The notes beneath the pieces were generated by a model that saw nothing but the letters and a program-made list of their open reading frames with translations, did no database searches and had not been told where the DNA came from. From an uncultured bacterium (lineage in GTDB: Bacteria > Cyanobacteriota > Vampirovibrionia > Gastranaerophilales > Gastranaerophilaceae): a DNA stretch of 5,376 bases. Below, one piece after another: positions 1-5,352 of the stretch. The DNA is taken from contig CABUAQ010000107.1 in the NCBI GenBank assembly GCA_902489575.1, positions 1 to 5,376 of the forward strand. The letters run 5' to 3'. The position numbers and the translations under genes are program-made. Each line of letters starts with the position of its first letter. Within the stretch, counting starts at the first letter, position 1.

Positions 1-176
1 TGGCTACAATGCTGTTATTTTCTGATGCAGTTACAAGTGCATATAAAGATACATCAAAAGCAATTAAAGAAGTTGAATTAAATGAGAAAAGAGTAATTAA
101 AAAGACTTTAACTCAAATGATGAAACAATCATTCTTCCACGGTGCAAACAGATTTGGTACAAACTTCATTGCATAA
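1..176 (+). CDS. 3' end of an unrecognised protein gene
   Basis: A reading frame is open from the left edge (first full codon at position 3) to a TAA at 174-176 and encodes the last 57 residues of a protein whose start lies outside the window. The tail begins ATMLLFSDAV, continues through a charged Lys/Glu-rich stretch (about residues 16-38), and ends in an aromatic and glycine-containing segment finishing NRFGTNFIA. There is no stop in this frame, an intrinsic terminator follows about 80 bases downstream, and the composition is protein-like, so a real gene end is likely. I do not recognise the family. The hydrophobic start of the fragment could be the end of a membrane or amphipathic helix, but too little is visible to assign a function. 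Confidence 0.7.
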   Translation, partial: ATMLLFSDAVTSAYKDTSKAIKEVELNEKRVIKKTLTQMMKQSFFHGANRFGTNFIA

Positions 177-253
177 AACAATTAAGCTCGTTGGAATATA
201 GGAATACAAAGGAAAGCAATTTAAGGAATTAGGATATATTTATTTTCAAAATT

Positions 254-277
254 GACCGCTTAGACGGTCTTTTTTTT
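254..277 (+). terminator. Rho-independent terminator of the left-edge gene
   Basis: The sequence GACCG-CTTAGA-CGGTC forms a perfect 5-bp GC-rich stem with a 6-base loop, followed directly by eight T residues (270-277). It lies about 80 bases after the stop of the left-edge gene and before the next gene on the same strand, so it should separate the two transcription units. Confidence 0.8.
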
Positions 278-331
278 ACTTAAAAATCATTTACATTATA
301 GCAATTTTTATATTCACTGGAGTTAAAAACA

Positions 332-916
332 TTGAAAGGATTATCTTACCTAATGGAAATCAGTTTTACCTCGGGAATAAAACCTGCAACTTTACAAGAG
401 TTTTCAAAATTTATAGAAAAAATAAACTCAAAAAACGCTGTAAACTATCCTTGGACAATTAAAGAAAGTGCCCTGGCCAAAGACGTTTACACAAGAAATA
501 TATGTGATTGTTCAGCCTGCTTAATAACTGACGGACAAAAAGCTTTATTAATGCACTTATCACCAGCGTTAGAGGTTAATCATGCATTTAATCAGGTTTT
601 ACAATTTATCAGAGATTCCGTTGACCTTAAACAACCTAATCTGCAAGCTGTTCTTGTTGGTTCAAAAAACAATAAAAAAAGCCTTGATATATATAATAAA
701 TTCTCTGAGCTTTTAAACAGGTTAAATATCCCGTTTTCTGAAATAAAAAACGGTAAAACTCCAACAAGCATAGCATACAGCAGTACAACAGATGAAGTTT
801 TGATAACAAATTCTACTATAGATAAAATGCTTAAAAAAGGTTTCACCACACAAAACACCTTAGATAAATCTTTTGAAAAATATTTAATTACTGATTGTGA
901 CGAAATACTAGCTTAA
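332..916 (+). CDS. Orphan protein with CheD-like Cys/His layout, putative glutamine deamidase-like fold
   Basis: This encodes 194 residues with no signal peptide or membrane segment, so the product is probably cytoplasmic. Seen: a cluster C58-D-C60-S-A-C63 is followed by H75 in MHLSP. C58 to H75 is 17 residues, the same as Cys27 to His44 in Thermotoga CheD. As in CheD, the Cys begins a strand and the His precedes a proline. Further on, a strand with a glycine (AVLVGS, 106-111) leads into a helix (about 117-131). Then come NIPFSEIKNG (132-141) and a hydrophobic strand TDEVLITN (153-160), the order expected in the second half of CheD. Known: CheD deamidates chemoreceptor glutamines using Cys, His and Thr. 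Not matched: the GGN motif is absent, and the nearest Thr (T54) is four rather than six residues before the Cys. The start chosen is TTG 332, with GGAG at 319-322 nine bases upstream. ATG 353, giving a protein that begins MEISFTSGIK, is a serious alternative, with AAAGGA at a long 12-base spacing. The fold assignment is inference; the gene itself is secure. Confidence 0.8.
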   Translation: MKGLSYLMEISFTSGIKPATLQEFSKFIEKINSKNAVNYPWTIKESALAKDVYTRNICDCSACLITDGQKALLMHLSPALEVNHAFNQVLQFIRDSVDLKQPNLQAVLVGSKNNKKSLDIYNKFSELLNRLNIPFSEIKNGKTPTSIAYSSTTDEVLITNSTIDKMLKKGFTTQNTLDKSFEKYLITDCDEILA

Positions 917-929
917 TTAATAATTGTAA

Positions 930-941
930 CTTATTAATAAG
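930..941. promoter_or_regulatory. Perfect 12-bp palindrome between the two orphan genes
   Basis: CTTATTAATAAG is a perfect palindrome in the 86-base gap between the two orphan genes. It lies about 60 bases before the second start codon. It is a possible operator, but the gap is very AT-rich, so chance is a real alternative. It has no loop or T-tract and is not a terminator. Confidence 0.25.
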
Positions 942-1002
942 AAAATTCAGACACAATACAAATATTTAGCAAATTTATATTATATTGCGTTTTTAAATAA
1001 CT

Positions 1003-1686
1003 ATGAAGGTTAATATAATAAATCCCGGGAATATCACAAGAAAAGCTGCAAAAAAAGAAGCTGAAAAAATTTGCCGTTTACTAAATTCAGAATTTCCATC
1101 AATTTCGTCAACTCAAATTAGTGAATTTAACACGACAAAATCCACTCCCAAATTTCAACTTTTTGCACAAAATATAGAAAAACGAATAATCAATTTTGTC
1201 AGAGAACCATCCTGGAAAGATTTTATGAAATTTGGAGATGATAAATTTTACATAACTTTTGTTGACAAAATAAAAAAATACAAAGTTGCAAACTGCTCAG
1301 ACCGCTCAAAACTATACTACCTTCTTGCCAAGATAAACGGGCTTAATAGTCAAAAGGCAGAAATGATACTAGCTACCTCCGATGGAAAGCTCGGAAGTGC
1401 AATAGATCATGCCATTCAAATTTTTCCTATAAACGGACAAGAAATTAAGTTTGGTAAACTCAGTAAAATGAAAGATGTATTAATAATTGATCCCTGGCTG
1501 GGATTTGCAGAGTTTGCACCCAAATATGAACAACGTATAAAAACGGATTATCATCAATTTTTCCAAATATCGGACGATCAATCAGTATTACTTAATCCAT
1601 ATGTCCATTGCGAACCTAAAGTTTCGACAAACGTCATTGAATATTTTAAAAAACATTTTCCTCAAATAAACATAAATGCAAAATAA
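1003..1686 (+). CDS. Orphan transglutaminase/papain-like Cys-His-Asp protein
   Basis: This encodes 227 residues with no signal peptide or membrane segment. The first 60 or so are charged and helical-looking. Seen: ANCSDRSKLYYLL (96-108) puts Cys98 at the start of a helix. DHAIQIF (135-141) puts His136 on a strand. VLIIDPWLGFAEF (159-171) puts Asp163 at a strand end before a Pro-Trp. Known: transglutaminase-core and papain-like enzymes use a Cys at a helix N-terminus, then His and Asp on strands in that order, often with an aromatic residue after the Asp. Their reactions are amide hydrolysis, deamidation or acyl transfer. The assignment here is inference from order and spacing; I do not recognise a named family. 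The ATG at 1003 has no Shine-Dalgarno before it, but TATATT-like sequences at 976-986 could give a very short leader. It may otherwise be co-transcribed with the CheD-like gene 86 bases upstream, since no terminator lies between them. Confidence 0.8.
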   Translation: MKVNIINPGNITRKAAKKEAEKICRLLNSEFPSISSTQISEFNTTKSTPKFQLFAQNIEKRIINFVREPSWKDFMKFGDDKFYITFVDKIKKYKVANCSDRSKLYYLLAKINGLNSQKAEMILATSDGKLGSAIDHAIQIFPINGQEIKFGKLSKMKDVLIIDPWLGFAEFAPKYEQRIKTDYHQFFQISDDQSVLLNPYVHCEPKVSTNVIEYFKKHFPQININAK

Positions 1687-1720
1687 CAGTTAGTTTGAAA
1701 AATTTTTAACCTTCAAAAAA

Positions 1721-1742
1721 TGTGAGCAAAATGTGAGCAAAA
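1721..1742. repeat. Perfect 11-bp tandem direct repeat near the tRNA 3' end
   Basis: TGTGAGCAAAA occurs twice head to tail (1721-1731 and 1732-1742), and further A residues follow. It lies 35 bases after the stop of the Cys-His-Asp gene and 66 bases beyond the 3' end of the tRNA gene. Short tandem repeats of this kind beside a tRNA 3' end can be arm-type binding sites of tyrosine integrases. No integrase gene or second copy of the tRNA end is visible in the window, so that role is conjecture. Confidence 0.75.
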
Positions 1743-1759
1743 AAGAAAAACTAGCAAAT

Positions 1760-1797
1760 AAAAAAATAATCCAGTTCCCAAAAAGGCTTACTGGATT
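1760..1797 (-). terminator. Intrinsic terminator of the tRNA-Asp gene
   Basis: On the - strand, AATCCAGT and ACTGGATT form a perfect 8-bp stem (1790-1797 with 1768-1775). The loop is 14 bases and includes a run of T. A second T-run follows: the + strand shows seven A residues at 1760-1766, one base from the stem. It begins 12 bases past the CCA end of the tRNA. On the + strand it may also help stop the converging transcript of the Cys-His-Asp gene, but the T-tract there is poor. Confidence 0.8.
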
Positions 1798-1808
1798 TAT
1801 CTTTTAAA

Positions 1809-1886
1809 TGGCGGGAACGACGAGGCTCGAACTCGCGACCTCATGCGTGACAGGCATGCGCTCTAACCAAACTGAGCTACGCTCCC
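1809..1886 (-). tRNA. trnD: tRNA-Asp (anticodon GTC), CCA encoded
   Basis: Read on the - strand, this folds into a complete cloverleaf. The acceptor pairs GGGAGCG with CGTTCCC (one G-T wobble). The D stem pairs GCTC with GAGC around a 10-base loop containing GG. The anticodon stem pairs CATGC with GCATG around the loop CTGTCAC, which places GTC at positions 34-36. The variable loop is AGGTC. The T stem pairs GCGAG with CTCGT around TTCGAGC. The discriminator is G, and CCA is encoded at 1811-1809. The structural part is 75 bases without CCA. It decodes both aspartate codons, GAC and GAT. It has its own promoter and terminator and no other tRNA beside it. Confidence 0.97.
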
Positions 1887-1911
1887 TTGCATTTCGTCTT
1901 TGACAAGTATT

Positions 1912-1940
1912 ATTATAAAATGCTGAATTTTATTTTGCAA
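1912..1940 (-). promoter_or_regulatory. Sigma-70-type promoter of tRNA-Asp
   Basis: On the - strand, TTGCAA (1940-1935) is separated by exactly 17 bases from a perfect TATAAT (1917-1912). Transcription would start around 1905, giving a leader of about 20 bases before the mature tRNA 5' end at 1886. This is the best consensus promoter in the window. Confidence 0.8.
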
Positions 1941-1958
1941 GACCTTATTTCATTTTTT

Positions 1959-1978
1959 TGTAAATAAGTGTAAATAGT
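1959..1978. repeat. Imperfect 10-bp tandem repeat upstream of the tRNA promoter
   Basis: TGTAAATAAG is followed directly by TGTAAATAGT, two 10-base units sharing their first eight bases. AAATAAGT (1962-1969) also has an inverted partner ACTTATTT at 1998-2005. The position just upstream of the tRNA -35 box would suit an activator site or AT-rich UP element, but a chance match in AT-rich DNA is equally possible. Confidence 0.3.
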
Positions 1979-2030
1979 GGCAGTACTAACCTATACGACT
2001 TATTTGCAAACACTACGGCAAGCTCCTGAA

Positions 2031-2060
2031 AATAAAAAGCCCTGGGCTATGCCAAGGCTT
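2031..2060 (-). terminator. Intrinsic terminator of the GH57 gene
   Basis: On the - strand, AAGCCTTGG and CCAGGGCTT form a 9-bp stem with one T-G pair around the loop CATAGC. It runs into TTTTTATTTT. It begins about 30 bases after the GH57 stop codon and ends the transcript before the tRNA promoter on the same strand. Confidence 0.88.
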
Positions 2061-2091
2061 ATCAAAATGAATTGTAAAAAATATTATAAAC

Positions 2092-3816
2092 TTAATCTGC
2101 GTACAATGGCGCAAGTTTTTTTGATTGCTGTGGAATAATTCCATCTTCAATTGACATATATACTCTATAATCAATATCTGCAAAACAATTATCTATACTT
2201 TCAATTTTCTTTAATTCTTCATCGTTAATATTACCGCTTTCAATCATATCTGCAATAAATTCAAATCTTTCAACATGTTCTCTGAACCTGTCTGTTGCAT
2301 AATCTTTTGCCTGCCATGTTGTAATTAAAAACGGCCAATCAGAACTCTGCAACAACAGATTTTCTCTTGCTAACTGATTTAAGGCTCTATGCAATAATTT
2401 ATTTTCCGGAATTGTCTGATACTTATCTACAATAGATGTTATACGTTTCTCACAAGAGTGAATTATAGGCCACATCCATTCTGTCAGATGATTATTCCAC
2501 ACATAAAAATGCCCGCCCTGACCCCAAGAAGATTCAGGGATTTGAATAGCTTCAACAGGAGGATGTGAATGCAAATATTCACCGGCTGTCATACGTTCAA
2601 CTTGAGGAAGATACTGATGGAACTTTTTAATAACTTGTTTGATAAATTCCACACCTTCAAACCACCAGTGGCCAAACAGTTCTGTATCAAAAGATACCAT
2701 AATCAAACCTTCTTTACCGTTATGAGAATTCTTATAATCATTCAATAAATGATAAAGCATTGTTGTATAATGATCAGAGTTTTCATTGATTTTGTTTAAC
2801 GCCAATACTGGATCATAAAGCATTTTATCACCCAAGTCGGTTGTAGGAGAAGTAATTCTCCAGTAATTCATACCTGATTTATCATCTTTTTTGTGGAACT
2901 CCCTGAAACAGCCATCGCCAGGATATCCATCTGCAGCTGACCAAACCTGATATCCCGCACGATCATTTCTACCCATAACCGCAACCTGTGCATCAGGAAG
3001 CCAATAAGCAGAATATGTATCATAACCTGTTGGTTCGCGTTCCGGAAGCGGAATGTATTCGATATTTCCATAAACACCGACAACACGACGACAACCGATA
3101 GAGTTACCACCTTCAATTACGTGAGATTCTGTAAAGAAATACTCAATATCATTATTTTGTAAAGTAAGTTCAATTGCTGGACGCCAGTGCTTCTGCCCGT
3201 CTTTACCCACATATTCATAACCCTGACGATAAGCACATTCCGGCAACCAACATCCTATAGCTTTTTTCCCAAATAGTCTTTTTGTTGTATCAGAACCAAC
3301 TTTAAATTGTGCGTTCAGATTATTATCAGTAGCAAGCAGTGGAGAAAAACCGTGAGTAGCACCCGAAGTTGTTATTTCTATACAACCTAGATCTTGATAC
3401 TTTTTAAATGCAGCAATCAAATCCATATTGTACTTGTTCACAAATGAATTTTTAATATTATTGAACCAATCAAAATAATATTTTGCCAAATATTTTAAGT
3501 GTTGAGAATGTGGCACCTCAGGATCAGGGTATCTTTCAAGATCCTTTGAAACACTTTTTATTCTTGAATCTAAATATTCTACAAAACCATATTTTAAATG
3601 TTCATCATTAAGTTGTTCGGCTAAAATTGGAGTAATACCAACAGTTAACTTAGCTTTAATACCTTCCTCATACAATTCTGCAATTGCATTAAGAAGCGGA
3701 ACATATGTTTCTGCCATACATTCATAAAGGTTTTCTTCTCCAAACGGCCACATCCCTGCTTTTCTATAGTAAGGAAGGTGACTGTGTAACATAAAAACGA
3801 ATTGACCTACTGACAT
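2092..3816 (-). CDS. GH57 family 1,4-alpha-glucan branching enzyme (with DUF1957 domain)
   Basis: This encodes 574 residues, near the usual length for GH57 branching enzymes. These cytoplasmic enzymes cut an alpha-1,4-glucan chain and rejoin it through an alpha-1,6 bond (EC 2.4.1.18), making branches in glycogen. Seen, numbering from the ATG: HSHLPYYR near the N-terminus (11-18) is GH57 region 1. GCWLPECAYR (188-197) carries the expected nucleophile Glu193. VSFDTELFGHWW (374-385) carries the expected acid/base Asp377. SSWGQGGH (429-436) is the last conserved region. A helical C-terminal domain holds QSSDWPF (490-496), typical of the DUF1957 domain. Other GH57 activities, such as glucanotransferase or amylase, are less likely because this motif set with DUF1957 is characteristic of branching enzymes. 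I chose ATG 3816 because GGAGGA ends five bases before it; a TTG at 3828 would put the Shine-Dalgarno inside the gene. The gene stands alone, ending at its own terminator. No strong promoter is obvious in the very AT-rich 160 bases upstream; TTCAAC-16-TATTAT and a TATATT closer in are weak candidates. Confidence 0.93.
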   Translation of the reverse strand: MSVGQFVFMLHSHLPYYRKAGMWPFGEENLYECMAETYVPLLNAIAELYEEGIKAKLTVGITPILAEQLNDEHLKYGFVEYLDSRIKSVSKDLERYPDPEVPHSQHLKYLAKYYFDWFNNIKNSFVNKYNMDLIAAFKKYQDLGCIEITTSGATHGFSPLLATDNNLNAQFKVGSDTTKRLFGKKAIGCWLPECAYRQGYEYVGKDGQKHWRPAIELTLQNNDIEYFFTESHVIEGGNSIGCRRVVGVYGNIEYIPLPEREPTGYDTYSAYWLPDAQVAVMGRNDRAGYQVWSAADGYPGDGCFREFHKKDDKSGMNYWRITSPTTDLGDKMLYDPVLALNKINENSDHYTTMLYHLLNDYKNSHNGKEGLIMVSFDTELFGHWWFEGVEFIKQVIKKFHQYLPQVERMTAGEYLHSHPPVEAIQIPESSWGQGGHFYVWNNHLTEWMWPIIHSCEKRITSIVDKYQTIPENKLLHRALNQLARENLLLQSSDWPFLITTWQAKDYATDRFREHVERFEFIADMIESGNINDEELKKIESIDNCFADIDYRVYMSIEDGIIPQQSKKLAPLYAD

Positions 3817-3820
3817 TTTT

Positions 3821-3826
3821 TCCTCC
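3821..3826 (-). promoter_or_regulatory. Ribosome binding site that fixes the GH57 start
   Basis: GGAGGA on the - strand lies five bases upstream of ATG 3816. It decides the start over the in-frame TTG at 3828, which would overlap it. Confidence 0.85.
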
Positions 3827-3976
3827 AATCTACTGAACTATATTAAATATAATTCATTTATGTACACTTTATATATACCACAAACGGTTAAAAAACATAA
3901 TACTATTTAACTAGCTCTGTTGAATAATTTTACAAATATTAACAAAAAAATAAACAGAAAAATTTTACGATAACTT

Positions 3977-4289
3977 TTACATAATATTTTTAATAAAAGC
4001 ATTAACAGCAGAGAGTTTCGGGATATCTTGCCTTATTAAATTTATGTTATTTTTTATTTCTTTTTCATAATCTGCGCAGTTTAAAAAAGCAGAAAAAATA
4101 AACAAATCCGCAAGAGAAACATTTAAAGCTTCAGAAATTTTCACCAGATTATCAGGTAACGCTCTTTTTTATAGAACTTATACTATTAATATCTACATCA
4201 ACAAATTCTGCGAACTTTTCTTGAGTTAGCTTATTTAATTTTCTATATTTCTGAATATTTTTGCCAAGGATCTCTTTTAAATGTACAAC
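3977..4289 (-). pseudogene. Frameshifted XRE-family helix-turn-helix regulator
   Basis: Two adjacent - strand frames together encode one small XRE (Cro/C1-type) DNA-binding protein of about 107 residues. The first frame (4289 to about 4165) reads LKEILGKNIQKYRKLNKL, then TQEKFAEFVDVDINSISSI, which matches helices 1-3 of the fold. It then hits TGA at 4154-4152. The next frame (4162 to the TAA at 3979-3977) continues with LPDNLVKISEALNVSLADLF, the normal helices 4-5, and a 40-residue tail ending KNIM. In intact relatives a segment such as E-x-G-K joins SSI to the LPDNL part; here the join is ATA followed by an A-run. This fits loss of about eight bases near 4165-4172. No ATG, GTG or TTG precedes the first segment in frame before an upstream stop at 4310, so the start also seems degraded. 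The product was probably a transcriptional repressor. A sequencing error would explain the frameshift, though not the missing start. Confidence 0.8.
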
Positions 4290-4333
4290 TCTCTCTTTAT
4301 AATAATTTTATATTTGTTAAAAAAATATTCATT

Positions 4334-4350
4334 GTTTAATATAACTAAAC
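4334..4350. promoter_or_regulatory. Operator-like inverted repeat upstream of the XRE pseudogene
   Basis: GTTTA and TAAAC arms are separated by 7 bases (GTTTAATATAACTAAAC). The repeat lies about 45 bases upstream of the first codon of the broken regulator. XRE repressors often bind such dyads in their own promoter, so this may be a relic autoregulatory site. The arms are short and AT-rich, so confidence is low. Confidence 0.35.
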
Positions 4351-4384
4351 TTTGGAATTTATAAAAATAGTTGGTTACATGCAC

Positions 4385-4415
4385 AAAAAGAGCCGTCATG
4401 AAAACGGCTCTTTTT
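4385..4415 (-). terminator. Symmetrical terminator after the lytic transglycosylase gene
   Basis: AAAAAGAGCCGT and ACGGCTCTTTTT form a perfect 12-bp stem around a 7-base loop. The A/T ends make it work as an intrinsic terminator in both directions. On the - strand it lies 15 bases after the lytic transglycosylase stop and insulates the regulator relic downstream. Confidence 0.93.
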
Positions 4416-4430
4416 AAACGTAAACAATAT

Positions 4431-5084
4431 CTAGATTGCAACCGATTGAGATTTAACTTCTACTTCCATCGGAATTTCTTTTAGCAATTGGACATTAAGA
4501 TTCCTGGACTGTTCAATTTTCACCATCGGCAATGGGGCAGGCTTGTTAGGGACAGCTGCGATAACTTTAGCTCCGCTGATAGCAACCGGAACAGCTGCAT
4601 TACCCCTTTGAGCTGCAATCATAGCCGGATCAGGGTTAGCTTTCAAGTGTCTATAGTCAGACATAATCTTCGCAACAAACCGTCTTGTTTCGCTAAACGG
4701 CGGAACAGCACGATACTTTTTAACATTACCCGGACCTGCATTATATGCTGCCAAGGCTAATTCTACTGAGCCAAACATCTTATACATAGATTTGTAATAC
4801 ATTATTCCACCCTTGATATTATCATCAAGTAAGTATGGATTTAATCCCATCCTTCTAGCTGTGGAAGGCATAAGCTGGAAGACACCAACAGCACCGTGAG
4901 AACTCCTTGCTTCGTGTCTGTAACCTGATTCTGTTTTTGCAATACTTAATGCGATTGCTGGATCTACACCCATTTCGATAGAATGTTTTACTATCGCTGC
5001 CTTTACAGTATTAACATTGGCTGCCTGCACAGGTGCGCATAACATGAACACTAGTGCAATAGTGAATAGTAATAATTTTTTCAA
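4431..5084 (-). CDS. Secreted lytic transglycosylase, SLT (Slt70/MltC-like) domain
   Basis: This encodes 217 residues. The product cuts the MurNAc-GlcNAc bond of peptidoglycan, leaving a 1,6-anhydro end, and acts in the periplasm or cell wall. Seen: residues 1-21 are a Sec signal peptide (MKK, a hydrophobic core, then a probable cut after VQA). The SLT domain runs from about 25 to 148. Catalytic Glu52 is in AKTESGY. GAVGVFQLMPSTA (64-76) is the conserved G-x-x-G-x-x-Q-x-M-P block, and ALAAYNAGPGNV (110-121) is the A-Y-N-A-G-x-G-x-V block. The cysteine at 16 is not preceded by a lipobox, so the protein is not a lipoprotein. Residues 150-217 form an Ala/Pro/Val-rich tail with no LysM or other wall-binding motif. 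The start is TTG at 5084, with AGAGGA seven bases upstream; no in-frame ATG would keep the signal peptide. The gene is monocistronic, ending at a strong terminator. The family is certain; the exact role (remodelling, secretion-system assembly or recycling) is not. Confidence 0.95.
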   Translation of the reverse strand: MKKLLLFTIALVFMLCAPVQAANVNTVKAAIVKHSIEMGVDPAIALSIAKTESGYRHEARSSHGAVGVFQLMPSTARRMGLNPYLLDDNIKGGIMYYKSMYKMFGSVELALAAYNAGPGNVKKYRAVPPFSETRRFVAKIMSDYRHLKANPDPAMIAAQRGNAAVPVAISGAKVIAAVPNKPAPLPMVKIEQSRNLNVQLLKEIPMEVEVKSQSVAI

Positions 5085-5091
5085 AATGTAA

Positions 5092-5097
5092 TCCTCT
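5092..5097 (-). promoter_or_regulatory. Ribosome binding site supporting the TTG start
   Basis: AGAGGA on the - strand lies seven bases upstream of TTG 5084. The well-placed site, and the signal peptide that begins right at this codon, support a non-ATG start. Confidence 0.8.
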
Positions 5098-5185
5098 AGT
5101 TGTAAATTGAAAATTCTCCAAAAACTACTTTTTGCTCTTACTTTTTTATAAGATTTTCATTTTTTTCGAATGTGTTTATGCACCC

Positions 5186-5213
5186 ATAATATTACAAAAA
5201 TTTAAAATTTCAA
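5186..5213 (-). promoter_or_regulatory. Proximal promoter candidate for the lytic transglycosylase
   Basis: On the - strand, TTGAAA (5213-5208) is separated by 16 bases from TATTAT (5191-5186). This would give a 5' leader of about 95 bases. The leader contains a small dyad CAAAAA-GTAG-TTTTTG (5134-5119) close to the ribosome binding site. Both boxes differ from consensus, and the region is AT-rich. Confidence 0.45.
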
Positions 5214-5287
5214 CCCCTTTTTAAGAAATCGACATTTCACAAATTACCAAAACCAGCACACAGTAAGCATTTTAGAAAATATAAATT

Positions 5288-5315
5288 AGTGTAAAAAATA
5301 CATCAATTTTGTCAA
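5288..5315 (-). promoter_or_regulatory. Distal promoter candidate for the lytic transglycosylase
   Basis: On the - strand, a perfect TTGACA (5315-5310) is separated by 16 bases from TACACT (5293-5288). It would give a leader of about 200 bases. It has a better -35 box but a weaker -10 box than the proximal candidate. Confidence 0.4.
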
Positions 5316-5346
5316 ATTTCACATTTCATTTTAAAATTATTTTGTG

Positions 5347-5352
5347 TATAAT
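5347..5352 (+). promoter_or_regulatory. Possible rightward -10 box at the window edge
   Basis: TATAAT preceded by TGTG lies on the + strand in the gap upstream of the lytic transglycosylase. The -35 region (TTTCAT at 5324-5329, 17-base spacing) is weak. It could serve a divergent gene beyond the right edge; no coding sequence for such a gene is visible here. Confidence 0.3.

Noticed and set aside
592..858. An 88-codon open frame on the - strand
   Set aside because: It lies fully inside the CheD-like gene on the opposite strand, has no convincing ribosome site and has a composition expected of an antisense shadow.
1687..1720. Weak hairpin TTTGAA...TTCAAA after the Cys-His-Asp gene as a terminator
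   Set aside because: The stem is six AT-rich pairs with a large loop and no T-tract on the + strand.
1721..1742. Start of a CRISPR array
   Set aside because: There are only two 11-bp units with no spacer between them.
2868..3116. An 82-codon - strand open frame
   Set aside because: It is an alternative frame inside the GH57 gene, whose protein is full length with all motifs in the main frame.
3826..3828. TTG start giving a GH57 protein four residues longer
   Set aside because: It would overlap the GGAGGA ribosome site, which is ideally spaced for the ATG at 3816.
4488..4760. A 90-codon + strand open frame
   Set aside because: It is antisense to the lytic transglycosylase, and its product resembles no protein I recognise.
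5030..5084. Lipoprotein signal in the lytic transglycosylase (Cys16)
   Set aside because: The residues before the Cys are F-M-L, not a lipobox (small residue at -1), and a good signal peptidase I site follows at VQA.
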